64,000 bases of DNA from the NCBI RefSeq assembly GCF_964355755.1, contig NC_092671.1, forward strand, positions 24,261,070-24,325,069, in the 5' to 3' direction. A program made the translations under genes and the position numbers. The notes beneath the pieces were generated by a model. That model ran no database searches and was not told the origin of the DNA. It saw only the letters and a list, made by a program, of their open reading frames with translations. Below, piece by piece: positions 37,801 to 52,800 of this stretch. Numbering within the stretch: the stretch's first letter is position 1; every line of letters begins with the position of its first letter. The DNA is from Antedon mediterranea. Lineage: Eukaryota > Echinodermata > Crinoidea > Comatulida > Antedonidae.

Positions 37801-40800
37801 TATAAAAACTGACAGAAAATCTGCTGATCAACCATTGGAGTATGATCATAGCCCAATTTTAATATCTTTAACCAAATATGACTTCACATATCTTGATGGA
37901 TGGCGTTGAAATACCGACAGATGTTCCAGAAGAAAACTTACAGTAAAAACATGATGGTCATGCACTATAGGATGCAGTAAACATGGCTGTAAACATTTGG
38001 TGACTATGCAAGTATTTATTCAAGTTACCTAGATATTTCATCATTTTGTTGTATTTGATCATTACATTGGAAAGGGGTGGATAAAAGCAGTGACACGATT
38101 GAAAGGATAGTCCCAATGTACTAATCTGTACTTCCGTATGTGTTTTGGGCCACACTCATCGGTTTGGAGGAGAACAAATATCACAAAGTTTTTAGACATT
38201 CTTTATGTCAATAACAAAGAGCTTGCAATTATACATGAAAGTTGATGTTAATTAATGATATGCACTTTGTAACAGTAGCCTTCAAAAGTATGGACGATGT
38301 CTGGTATAGTGAACAATAAAGTGGTTGAAAACCTATTAAGAATAATCTAACCAGCTTCCATGCTATTACAGGTTGCAGCACGTCATTATTTGCTGGTTAT
38401 GGGAAGAGGTCATACTAGAAATCATTTGTAACGCATCCACTCCTTGTAAATGGAATTGATTAAGATTAAGACTTTCCACGTACAGTGTACACTAAAGTTT
38501 AATATTGCCAAATATATGGTACTCTTGAGCAGAACTGTATAATAACAGACTACTCTTTGGTGCTACCTCCATCTAGACTCAGTGACCATATACCATTAAC
38601 ACTAGTGATATATATTTCCCTTAAATATTAAGTATTTCACTTCACTCAATAAATATTTAAGTACCTGTATTTCTACTTCGGGAAACACTTAAAATTAAAA
38701 AAACTCGCCTATGGTGAATACAGACATCATAGAACCTAAACATACGAGCCAACTATCAGGCAGAGCTATCAGTAGGCCTATGTGGCCTAAATGAATCGGG
38801 TCGTTTGGAAGCCCCTAACCCAGTAGTCAGTTTGGAACTTGTTACATGTGTATGTAAACTAAAGAGCCAGATGAAGTTGTTACAGAAAGCATGCATATGT
38901 GGTTGTGATTCAATCGTTTGCCGTTACCCAGATGGCTAGTAGGCATTATATATCAGTGCTTGAAGGAATACCCACCTCAGAGCGTTACCTCCTTCCATCC
39001 CAGAAAAATTTCGAATATTGGCATGTGCCCATGCCGCCCATTACTCCCAACCCACAAACCCTCTGTGACCGTTTTTAAATGAAATTTAAGACATTCCAGT
39101 AGGCCTCCAATTTCGGTTATTTTGATACTCTAGGACTCATCCTCTCCATTCCTTGAACACCTTCCAGGAGTGACTCAAAAAGTTTAAAATCTTCCCAGTA
39201 CAATTCTGGTCTTTTTGACACCACACTATAACCATCAGCTCCAGGCTATCATGAAAATTATATTTATTTCAATTATTAATACCGATAATTAACAGGTATG
39301 TGCTCTATTTGACCTTATGACCTTGAAAATGACCTTTAAACTTGTAAGTTGAAAAATTGATGAACTTCAGCATCTACAGCAATATGTCAATAATGATCCA
39401 ATAATGGTTACATTTCTTTTAATTAGCTTATATGTTGTTGAAAACAGCTTAAACCTCTATTTTACCATATTTGACCTTATAACCTTGAAAATGACCTTTG
39501 ACCTGAAATTTGAGAGCGGCATCCACCCCTATCTTTTTTGTCATCCCATAAGGGATATATTCCACATGGTTGCCTGCTATTAACAGAAAATTCCCCCCAT
39601 GATGAAAAAGCTCACATTGGCCGCCCTACTAGTATGTTCTAGTAAAACAGCATGATAAACCAATTGCTCTGTAGCCACCAAAATATTGAGATGACAAACT
39701 AGGTGATCCTGGCTGGATATTGTGAATGGGATTAAACAGCCAACCTGGGGCACATAGAGAACACTAATAATACAGAACAAATTGCCTTAACTTGAAAGAC
39801 AAAAAAGCAGTTGTTCTTTGTTGGCACCCAATTTTGCTTAGTATTTCCATATATCCTATATGGTATATAATCCTACTTTGGTTCTAATCTCCCCTCCTAC
39901 GTTATGTCTGATTTTAATAACAAACAGCCATCCCCAGGTATTAGTCCCAGATTGACTTTTGGTTTGGATGTAGGCCTTTCTCTAGCCAGTACAGATGCTT
40001 ACCAATTTTTCTTTTTTTTTTTTAACCAGGGTTTCCCCGTGTGTAGTCCCACCCCCACAAAGTCAGCCGATTTCGTGTTCTAGGAGAGTGGGGGATTATA
40101 TCAGAGGATATAAGGATTAATAAATTCAAATTAAGCAAATTTAAGGCAAAGTTAAGACGATTTTTTTTCCTAAGCAAGTTTGATAAATCCGGCCCAGGCT
40201 TTACATTTTTTTAAAAACTTTTTATATGATGATTTTATGTTTATGTTTTGAGTATATATTCCAATAGGCACATTGTGCTTGTGGTTGTAGAATTGTTTGT
40301 CTTATTACTTCCTCTTTTTCATTTAGGTACTATGTTGAGGTGAGACATGGAGAGTTTACTTGGAATGTTAAGCACAAGTTTAATCACTTTCGGAGGTTAC
40401 ATGAGGAAATTCTATTATATAAAGCTCAACTGAATGTTCCTATCCCAACTCAAAGGTAAAAATCATGTGGTGGACTTTTTCATCGATCAATTCTCCCGAT
40501 TTAGAAATTCTTAACTTTTAGTACCAAATGATAGAGACCTCAACCAGAGACTCAAGAGTGTCTGTTTTCGAGAAATCTCAAAATCAGAGACTCCCAATAA
40601 AACATTACCTTATTAAAACTAACAGTTACCCATGTTCTGCCAAGCCGTTTCTGCCTTGTGATTATACTAATTCGCATTGGATCAGTAAAAATAATAAAAG
40701 AGCACTCTTTCCTAATAAAAATTATACAAATTGAAAAAAGCAAATTGTATCAAGAATGAAATTCTGAACTATTTACGGCCATTGATTTTGTTATACACAA

Positions 40801-43800
40801 AGTATTCATTCACTTTGAAATATCTGTAAGTAAGCTAAAAAATAAAAGCTATACTGGATGTGTTAAATTTTGGAATTGTTCTGTGTGAATTTAATCTAAG
40901 GTGTGTGCATCAGAAACCCGTTATTTCAAACGGGTTGAATGGGTTTCAGAAATAGTGATGTGTGTGAAATGGGTCACATTTACCTATAGATAAAATAAAA
41001 AAGTAGACATAAATCGACCTAAATCATACAAATAATCTCATATTTCTCACACATTGTTAATTGTTATGTGGTAATATATAATGTACATGGTAAGTTGTTT
41101 TCATGTTCAACAAATTATCAAACCATTTGGATTTGTTATGTTTGTGTTTTTATTCATTGACATTTTTTTTCATTTTTTTAGATAATTAAAAAAAAATTTG
41201 TTTTTTTAATGTTTAGTCACATAGAACGAAGGAAATCTTACAAGCATAACAGAAGCACAAAAGATTTGGCGCACTTTCCACGGACACTAGATGGGATGAT
41301 TACATCATCTGAAATGCCAAAACGAATGGTACAGTAAGGTTGCATTATTTTAGAGTATCACTGCCTTTCCCTATATAGTAGATTACAAGTACGTCTAATT
41401 TATACCTCTAATATATTGCAACAATAACTAAAAATTGCAATTTACAAGTGAGTGCAGCGAGCAGATCTGTAAAAAAAAAGGTATGTTGAGAGGAAAAGTC
41501 ATACATTTTTATGGCAAACAGTGATCTTTCACGATGAGATCCAGAGAAGTAACTATCTTAATTTAGAATTCAGAAACAAAAGTAATGTTCTGCAACTGTA
41601 TTACCAAGTGATAACAATAAACAATTACCCAATGGAATATTTGTAATGCATATTTCACTAAAGCAATATGGTTTATTGAATTATTATTACAATATTATAC
41701 ATACATGTATATAATATGTATTATGTATTTTTTTTATTCTTCATCGGAATGCAGCAAGCACTTGAAGGGTACTTACAAGGAATTGCTAAAAACCCTCTTT
41801 ACAGAAATCATCCGAAAGCGGTAAGTTATTTATATTAAAATTTTATGTTATTTTTTCACTTGTTTCATTTGAAAAGAATGTCTTGTATCCACCAACAGCC
41901 AAATACCATAGTAATACCAGTAATATAAAAAAAAACCTTTCGAACAGTAATTATATTAGTGTGGTGAAAAACTGTTTGTTTGAAATGAAATGAATATTAA
42001 TTGGTGTAATATACCGTATATTTCGGTGTATAAGTCGCACCTGTGTATAAGACGCACCCCCTAACTGAGAGTAAAATATCGGTATTTTTTATATCGTCGG
42101 TGTATAAGACGCACCTTATATTTCATCAAAACAATATTTTTTTAAATTGTAATCAATATTATTGTAATAATATATTTTGTTATATCTGCAACGGCGTCCT
42201 TTATTTAGGTTTTTTCTTACCTAGGCTCGGCCGCGCCCAGCCTCAACAGCCGCAACATCGAGTGCATGACCGTGTGTGTAACATTACGTGTGGGCTAGCC
42301 TCGCTCGATCATTTCGAGAGGGCACACGTTTTCACGGACAATCGTATTCGATTAGTATCTATGTATGTATCCGAGAATTGAAGTGTGTACGCTAGGTCCA
42401 TGCTATAATCACCTGGAGAATATACTAGTCGAATACCGTACACCATGTGGCCGCCAAGAGGGCTTGCGTTGCGGGTACGGCGATCGTGCATATAACTACT
42501 GTATAAATAAATACTATTCCAATCGTACGTAAACGTTTACAAATGAAATTTTATCGCCATAATGAACAAATCTTTTCATCATATTTAGTATAACATCATG
42601 CTAAAATGCCTTGAAAACTAGGCAGAAGCAGGTTGCCGTTACGTTAGTTAGTTACTGTAGCTAGGCCTAGCCTATCAGTCAGGCCTAGCAAACGAGGTGA
42701 CGATAGCCTAGGCCTATATGTACAATCTGTGTGGTGAGGCATTTATGTTCGGTGTATAAGACGCACCCTTAATTTAGAGGTCAAATTTGCGTGTCAAAAG
42801 TGCGACTTATACACCGAAATATACGGTACCAAAATAAACAAACAGTATTCAAACAATCCAGTGAAGTGCTTTGTATTCTCACATTCATAACAAACGTTCC
42901 AGTCAAGTGTATTTTTGCATTCATGCGAGTGGAGTTGTGGCTTGGTGGCTATGATGCTTGGCTACCACTCCAAGGGTCCTGGGTTCAAGTCCCGTCACAT
43001 GTCAGGACAAAATTACAATTGCACTCCCAAAGACTTGTAATAAGACTTTGTTTATATAGAGCATCTTGTGTAATGTTAGTCTTCATGTGAACCTCTGAGG
43101 GTCCCTAATGATCAGCAATTGCTGGATGGATCACCCTCATTAAATATCGTAAAAAAAAAAAAAATAGATATCACAAACGTTATTCTGTGTGCAGTAGGCT
43201 AGCATGTATCGAATCTATAACCAACGTTATAATATTGTGCTTGTGTCGTTGTATGCCCCGTTATTATAACGAACTGACCATCTGCAGACCATGCAAATAA
43301 AGCAACTCGCAGACCAAGTAGGCTATTTACATAAATAAACACTACAATTGGGATGATTTTTAAAAGCATGTAAAAATTATAGAGGACACTATAATACTGT
43401 ATATTAAAAATTACCTAAAACTAATTAAGGTGCTAACTATTAAAAATAGAAATATATTGACATCTATAATAGTAAACATGAGTATTTTACTGTTGGCGTA
43501 GCAAAGGCGAAGAAATGTCAGGTACATTGTATTTTAGCTTGATGTGACACAAAATTGGCATTATCAGGATATTTGTTTTTGTTTACCCAAAATATCAGGA
43601 GAAATTGTAATAGGAGAGTGGGAGATGACACAAAATATCCCAAGACTCTCTGTTATCTCTGTATTCTTCTTGTAAAATATGTACTTGAATGTTTAATAGT
43701 AATATTAGACCTGACTGAGAAAATAAATGAAAGACAGGATGACACTTGAAAGTGTTTCCTTTTTAACATGCAATGTATTTGTTATAATATTATTAACCAT

Positions 43801-46800
43801 ACATCATGATTTGATTAATGAAGTAGTGATGATGTCACAGTACACTCTTTTTGTAAATGTAGTCCATCTTGTTAAACCAATGTCAATGATAATACATGCT
43901 CTATGTCTATAAAATTCCTTTAGGTTAAGGGATTAGTAGGACCTATTTTATTTTATCTTGTCACATGTTTATAGTCCAGTAAAAAATCACCCTCACCATG
44001 GTATAAGAACGTACCCTAATAAAATTTCATCCGTAGGTTCTATGTATAAAGGTAATAACATTTCTTGATGTTGCGTCTTGCAAAACTTGGGATTTTACGA
44101 GAAAATTAGACTTTTATACCCAATTTATAACCGCCTCATGTCGTATTATTGTGTACAGCGAATGCGACGAAGCGTGACTGAAATTACGAGACGCCGTTAG
44201 CGCCCGTTGAAAAATGCATTAACAAAGCTAAAAACCTACAAAATTAATAGTTTATACAACAATTTAAATATAGTTTACAATAAATTGTATAATAAAATAC
44301 ATAACTTATAAAGAAAACCCAAGTATAAACTAAAATATTTACAGATTTAACTGTTTTATTCTTTTACATTTAATTAATTAATTAATTAATCTTCATCTTC
44401 ACTTTTGAGGAAAATAGCCTCTTTTAGGTTTAAAACGTCATTTATAAGCATTTGAATAAGCCAACAAATTAAACTACTGTTTTCTCCCAAGCTTTTTAAA
44501 TATTATTTAAATGCATTAAAATGCGTCGAACTCGGCGGATAACAATATTTGAAATAAAAATGCATATAAAACTTTTGTTCCGGACTTTACTTTTTTTGTC
44601 CCAAGTTAGAACTTTCAGGCCGTGGAGGTGAACTGATTGTTTATGACATGCTTTTTTGTATAAAGTGTCCAATAATAATTATCATTGTAGGACTACTCTC
44701 CACCAAAAAACTTTATATTAGAAAGTATTTAATACGTCACGTCTTTAAAAAAGGAGAATTGGGTAATACAGTATGTAGTTTCTCGCGAATCTTACATCAC
44801 ACTCCAACATTCTCACTCTCTTTTATTTAGTGGAAAAACACTTTAACTTTAGAATGCTTTGAATTCTGGAAGACGACTTCGAACTTAAGGAATCGTCATG
44901 AATGACGTTTATTGGCTCAAACTTCACACATCGGTACGATGTGAAGGCCAGACGGATTCAGAGAGGATCAAACCGGCTCCTCCTCCCCATTGGCAGTGGG
45001 GCAGCGGTGGGTGGCGGCGGGTGAAAGGGGAAAATGAAAAATGTTGATTCAGACGAATGCCAACCAGCCCCTTTGATACGCTCTTAATAATTGTTGGAAA
45101 GTGAACGTAGGTCTACTTGAGGTAGTATCTTTCGTATAGGCCTACGTGAAATGGATTATCTTTAAATAATTGGTTCTTACTCTAATTAAGATTATAATCG
45201 CGAATGATAGTTCAAAATATGCTATGCATTGTGATATCCACGCAAGTAGGCCTATGCTGTGAAAAAAAAGAATTTCCAAAATAAAAAACCAGCAGAACTA
45301 GTAGATCATTACGCTTCAGCAGATATACAAATATACACTTAATCCATAATGATGGTATATTGGAGGTTGTAATGTGTTTAAATATATACAATCCGTTTTT
45401 CCATGATAAAAAATACAAATAAATTTGTGATAATAAAATATTCTGCCTCTTTCGTAAAAAAAGACAATAACTAACAAACCGCATCCAGGTTTCGTATATT
45501 AATGCCGTGTAATGCCGTGCCGTATAACCATCCATACAAGTCCGATAAAAGTATGACGCGTGAGGGCGCACTTTATTTTATGGAAGGCCATTTTTAAACA
45601 CATATTTGTAAATATTTTAGTTTGTACTTGGATTTTCTTTATAAGTTATGTATTTTATTATACAATTTATTGTAAACTATATTTAAATTATTGTATAAAC
45701 TATTAATTTTGTAGGTTTTTAGCTTTGTTAATGCATTTTTCAACGGGTGCTAACAGCGTCTCGTAATTTCAGTCATGCTTCGTCGCATTCGCTGTACACA
45801 ATAATACGACATGAGGCGGTTATAAATTGGGTATAAAAGTCTAATTTTCTCGTAAAATCCCAAGTTTTGCAAGACGCAACATCAAGAAATGTTATTACCT
45901 TTATACATAGAACTTACGGATGAAATTTTATTAGGGTACGTTCTTATACCATGGTGAGGGTGATTTTTGACTGGACTATTACTTATTAATCTTATATTGG
46001 CCATTTTTTGTTTCCTTCTATATTTGCACAATAACATAGATGATTATTCCACATAAACTAGTTTCAGTTTGTTGTTAAAGCTCAGGTACAGGCATGAATT
46101 TTAAATATAATATCTGGTTAATTGTACATAAATCAAATATTTGTAATAGAAATCAAGACGAAAAACCATGAATTTCCCCTAATATGGTCAAATACAAAAT
46201 TTGGCAAAATTCTGCCAAAAAAAACCAGGAAGACTTTTTTTTCAGTAGTTACAGTAGGTAGTTAACATAATGTAATAACATGTCTGGTGACTCCCTAGAA
46301 GGTGAAAAAAGATGGTGGATATACGGTGGATAATTTTTGCTATAGCATGAAAATAAAATTCTTAAGTTGAATAAAAATACAAGAAATGTAAAATTCAAGT
46401 TATATTACCTATATTTAGTCATCTGATAACATTTTTTACCACACTGTTTATTTTTCATAGCTTTTTAAAATGCCTGTCTATTTTCAAAATTTGTGTACAA
46501 AAGAATAGAGATTTTACTGTGTAATTTGTACTATCCCCCCACTGATATGAAAGTGCTAATTTTCAACAAGCTCCTGTAACACAAATAAAATCCCAAAAAT
46601 TATGAAACATAGGAGAAACTATAGATCGATAATTATTGGAATGTATGATCAATAGAAATTTTTGCCCGCACCTGGCCTTTAAAACAACAAATATTAATTA
46701 TTGAAAAATAGTTTTGACAAATAAAAAAAAATCTACAGTATACAAAACATATTTAACCCTTATGTATCAAGTTTTTTTTATTATTAAAGCACTTAACTAT

Positions 46801-49800
46801 ATTGATTATTATTATTGCTATTCTAGATCTTAGAGAACTAAATAAATTAATTTTAAAATGAAATGAAGAAATTTAAAGAATTAAAGAAACTTATTCTTAA
46901 AATATACATTTTTTTTTCTTTCCAAAAGATATAACTAACTCTATTTGCACTTTTACTCCATTTTCTTGAAGAGTGTAAAAGATGGTTTTTGCAATCAGTT
47001 GTAACTAGCAGTCTTGAAATGGAATAACAACCATTTTATTGTAATATTATATCCAATCAATTCGGTTGATTCTCCTGAGGATTGATAACACTTAAATTAA
47101 ATTATGCATTGTGTTTGTTGAACACTGACAATTATTATTATTATTATTACTATCAGTAACCCGTGCTCCGCATGGTCTTTGAAAGCAATACTGGATATGG
47201 GACTTTACAAAAATGAAAGTTGCTAAAGAAAAATTGTGAATATGAATTGGTAATTTATAGAATTGAGATGTGAAGTATTGGCATAATAAAAACTTGAAAT
47301 CAACACAAAAAATACATGATGTTGAAGTAAGATGATGCACGCGGACACAGGCCTATAAAATACCAAACTATATTTCAGGTGTATTTTTCGTTGTGATATT
47401 TTGTTTGTCAGAATTTTTCCTTAATCCATTTTTTTTTGTTCATTTACATTTTTGTAATTAGATTATTAGATTGAGGTCTAGTTTTGATTTTTAGATTTAA
47501 CCATGTTGCGGATTTGAACTCGAATGTACTAAACATTGATATCAATGGTCACGGCGATTTGCTCACTGAGGCAAACCGTGATTTACAAAATACATTCTGT
47601 TCCAAGGATAGGTGTAATTAATTAAAACTTCAACAGTGCGATCATTCGATATGGTTGACTAAAGACTGTTTATTTAGCGGCCCGGCATGGTATTTGTAGA
47701 TCCGGCCATGGCGGTACACTAAAGAGAAGGTTGCGTAGTTTATACAGTGACGTAACATGGTCGCTGAGATGTCTAATTACTACTATTTTTTGCCTTTTTT
47801 AGTGTTTATCCTTAAAAGTCAGGAACGTGACATAGCCTACCGTGTGCGGCCCCTCAATAAACATCAGTGTGCCAAATGTGAGCATGTATCTTTCAGTGGT
47901 TTTGGAGGAGATACGTAAAATTATGTGAAACATTTAGTAGCATTAATATATAGATTGTTGTCGTTGTCGTCGTCATCAACTCCGGAATGCCTCCGCAGTT
48001 TTGCTTTTGGTGTGAAAGGGGTATATATTATACTGTATGGTAATATTAAATAAGATTTGTTTGCGTTTTTTTCAGCTGGAATTTTTGGAGATTAGTCATT
48101 TGTCATTTGTCAATGATCTTGGACCAAAAGGAAAGTAAGATAAACATTTGTTACTTCATTTATCCCAAAGTATGTATATATAAGTGGGATGATGGTCGGT
48201 AAACACTAACTTGAGCATGCGACTGCAGCCATGTTTATGGCCGTGTTACCTTTTAATCTTTGTTTCATTTGATAAAGTGAATTTTTTAAAGAAGGGTAGT
48301 TTGAGAAACACGTCCCAGGCTTATCACATGACTTACACTTACAGTATATTCTCTTGTTAAGTTGGATATTGTGGTTTTCAAATTATGTGGTGTTTTTTTT
48401 TTTTCAGAGAAGGATGGGTTGAGAAACGGTCTGGGGGTCATCATGTGGCTCAAGGGTGTTGTGGTTGTATGTCATACTGTATTGAATGCTTCACTGCACA
48501 CTATAACAAAAGGTATTTAGACTAATTCAGAGGCTAGAGATATTTCAGCATATTTAAAGCTTTTCATACTTGGCCTTTAAATTTACATTATTAAATTGTT
48601 TAAATTATGAATAAATTCTAATTAAGGTAAGGTAAAACTTATTTGCTGACAGTTGGGTACCCATCTCCCATTGTGTGCATTTGCGAGTCTGACTTTCTCA
48701 ACAATGCAGTGACCGAACCGGAGCTTGGGATGCGAGTGCAATGCTCTTACTACTGCGCTACAGTTCCCCACCATTTCTAATTAAAAATTATAAAATCATG
48801 AAGGAGTATACACAATCTAAGCCTGAGCAACAAGGAAACAAGATTCTTTTCAAATACATTGTGACCCCTTTGGTGATTAGTTTGCAATTGATCTTTATGC
48901 TGGTTTAACACAAGACAAGCTTAACAGCTTCCCAGCTTAACTTTGCCTGGCTGGCTTTAATGCAATAACCCAGCATAGTTAGACTTGAGAATAATTTACA
49001 AGGTGAGATGCATATTTGAATTTGTTACCTAATTTGCAAAAAAAAAAAAACTTTTATTATAATTATTATTAGTATTATTTCTGTATTCATTTGAGTATAA
49101 TACTAAGTATATAGGTTAAACAATTTAAATATTAAAGACGAAATAAATTAATAAATAAAACACAATATGCAGAAAGTTTATGTGGATGCAGCTGGTACAA
49201 CAATGAAAGCCAAGCTATTCAAGATTTGAAGTTAATATTGGTGTTAATTTAAATTATTAAATATGTATTGTTCCCAAAAACATGAAAAAAATAATCAAAT
49301 CAGACTTTGAATAGACCGTTTTGCAGTATTAAGTAATATTCACATCTAAAGAAAAAAAAACAACAAAAATAATGATGTCGACCTACAACTAGCTGTCAGG
49401 TCCTGGATCATTATACTCCAATAAAGCAGGAAAACTGCATCACACTAGAGTTTGTATGACCAGACCTTTAGTTGTTGATATGACTGGGTTTGATTGTGGG
49501 TTGTGATTTCATTGTCCATTATGCGGAAATTTTTCCATTTTTAAATTGAGAAATTTTAACAAAGTTCAATATGTTGTGTGGTAATTCATTCCAATGTTTC
49601 ATACATCAAAGACTACTTTTTGGTAATTCTTATTTCAAAGTATTGAATACTAAATTAGCTGATAGACCATTAGCCACCTGAATTATAGTTATCTTACCAA
49701 AATTCTTTCGGACATTCAATTTCGCTCTGAAACCCAGCTTTACCAATCTGTGTCAACATTATTTAAACTGTGATTTTCTTGAATCTAATGTTAATGTTAA

Positions 49801-52800
49801 ATTTGATCCTCTACAATATGGTTTTGTTAATGATACAGCAATGGCAGCTGTGAATGTCAATGATGTTATACAGTAGTACTATAGTATTAATAAACCAAGG
49901 TTCTACTGTATTCATTTTTTCCCTTGGAGCTGAGGAAGCAATTATATATAAATTTACTTAAATTTATATATAAATCGCGAGTTATTTCTAGAATTTTTAC
50001 TCAATGGTATGTAAAGTTGGTTCGTACTTTTGGTACTGATTTTAACCATCTGAACCAACTATGTTTACTAATTAAATTGAGTTAGATAATTAGTTATTGA
50101 CAATTAAAACGAATTTAGGTTCAACGATTTGTGTTTTTCGATCGTGGTACACTGTCTAATGGATGTCCATCTTGAAAAATACCCGCACACAATAATACGA
50201 GGATGCTTCGCATTTTTCTACCTCCTCCTACGATAATTGTTTTTAATTGCTAAAAAGCGGTTGAACAGCTAGAGTACAGCATCATAGTGTTGAAGAAAAA
50301 ATACTATTTTGATAGATTTAATATACATTTATACAAATGTATTGATTTGCGATGAATGGAACATCCCAATTTATTTAGTTTAACCTCGGAGGTATACCTC
50401 AATGGTTTATTTATTTATTTATTTATTCTTTCTTTTGACTGGATTGCATTTTCAGTAACGCAGTACTGCTTTCCAAAATGGTCCAGTTATAAGTTTATAG
50501 GTAAGTTTATGGGCCCTTGGAGAATAAACATAATTAGTATTGCAATGCTATACAGTACTGTAAATAGGTATTAACCACTTTTGATCACCATTTGAATTGC
50601 AAATTTCAGTGTTGGTACTGTTAGATATAATATAATACAAAACAAATATACAAATAAACTTTTTTACTGTGAGTGTGAGTAGCTATGGTACTTCGATTAT
50701 AAACACATAATATACAAATGAACTTTATTACTGACAGCTGCTTCTCAACGTTTGTATTAATTAATAATTACAAAATATATAAACATCATAGTGGTATATT
50801 GTTACATGTACTTTTCAATCGACTATGACAGTGACAGTTTTAACAAAGTATTAATCGCAAATGTTTTACTGTATTTAGTGGTATATTATTTATAGGCCTA
50901 AAAAACAGGAAATAAAAAAATGTTTGTTAGGCCTACTGAGTGGAGAGAATATATTAAAAAAGTGTTCCTCTTTGTACCTATCCTCTTCCCCATCCCTCAA
51001 CCCTAATGTTACATGCAAAATACAAATTGGGTTTGTTTATCAATCAAAAATTTTGACTCATTTTGTGACAAGTTTCTCTTTTGGAAGTAGTTCCCAGGGT
51101 GCTAATTTTGGTTGACTACATAAATCATTGTGTCTATTTCGTTTCTGTAAACGACAATGTATTCGAGAAACAACCTAGATGACCATCTAGGGCTAGGAAG
51201 TTCTCGCCGTTCATTTTTTAATTTGTTCTACTGGGACATGGTATCTGAATTAAATGCTATGGAGTTTGATATGTCAATTCATCTTTTAATGTATTTTGTT
51301 ATGACGATGACTTTCTCCTTTTTATCTTAACATAAACTGATTTGCATACTGATAATTGTGTTAATTTACCTCCGCCAAGGAGGTATATGTAATCGGTAGC
51401 GTGTGTTTGTTTGTTTGTTTGTTTGTTAGCAGGATTACTCAAAAAGTAATTACAAGATCTTTACCAAAATGAATAGACAGATAGATATGTGGTCAAGGAC
51501 CATTCCATTACATTTTGGGACCATTTGGGACCACAGTCCCAATTCTGGACCACTTTTTAGTATACTTTTTAGTATACTTTTTTAGACCTGCTAGTGTTAA
51601 AAGATAGGACAGAATTTTTCAAAAGCCGGCGAGCATTCTTAAAGTAACAAGTAAACTGAAATTGCATTTTCTCGAGAACTACACTGGTCCAAAAAACTTC
51701 ATTTTTGAACAAGAGGCAAGAGTTAAAATTTGTGATTTGTAATTATAAAACATAATTTGATTTAATGTGCAGGTTTGTTGATGCGAGTAGTTTAAAAAAC
51801 CTATTTCTTTTCAAATTCACTCGTTTGATTTTCGCGTTGCTGTTCTATTGTTAGTCAACTGAAGCTATTGTTAATTGAAAGGCTTGTTACATAACCATTA
51901 CACCAAACTCGCATACACATGCTTGTAATGAAATTAGCCTAAATCACAAACAGCATTAAGACACACACAAATATATATATATATATTTTTTACCGGAGAA
52001 ATCTTATGTAGGAGAATTTTACAATTTTTCTAGTTAGTACTGTATCATGTTTTGCCATTAATTCCGAACAAGACAACTTGTAAAATATCTGGAATAATGT
52101 TAATCCTAAAACCATGTTGTTTCCTCGATAATTGTAATCTAAAAGTCACAGATTCTGTAATAATATATCTTGGTGTCACTTTCAATGACATAAAATCCTC
52201 TTGTTTAGACTGAATAAATGCAATTTACGCCCCACTGGAAAACTATAATATTATCAATTTTAACATTTATTAATATAAATGTTATTAGTACAATTCAAAA
52301 ATTTAAAAAACAGTGATGGGTTATAAGTACTATAGGAATACACCTGTATTATGTAATAAATAAAGGTTGAAAGTTCTATAATGGTAAACATATACTCGGT
52401 AATACAGTAACTGGAAATAAAAAGACATATAACTATAAATATATATCCATCTTGCTAATACTCTGATAGATAAGATTAAGTATGCTTACATAACTCCTGC
52501 CTGTCAAACCATATCTTCGATAAGTGAAGATGATGGACAAACAACTAAAAAGTTGTGAATGCAATCACCGTAGGCGTATGTGACACCGTTACAACAGTAT
52601 TTAAAATAGCCCCATACACATACAAATAACAGCCATATTAATTATCTTAAAGTCTTACTGAGGGCGTTCTAGGTATTATATTGTTTCCATTTTGTTTTAT
52701 TTGCATTGCTTTTGGTAATGTATCTGTACATTTCTGGAGGCTTTATCAATTAAATTGAATATATGTTTTGCCTTACATTTTTTTTTAAAATTATTTATTC

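Noticed and set aside
41755-41820. PLD exon 4 ending at 41333 (GTAAGG donor)
   Set aside because: It would put exon 5 out of frame, losing QALEGYL, which matches the family; kept only as an alternative donor.
45212-45571. Possible transposase in the 2.0-kb inverted-repeat element
   Set aside because: The 119-codon minus-strand frame has no catalytic motif and is mostly hydrophobic AT-rich translation.
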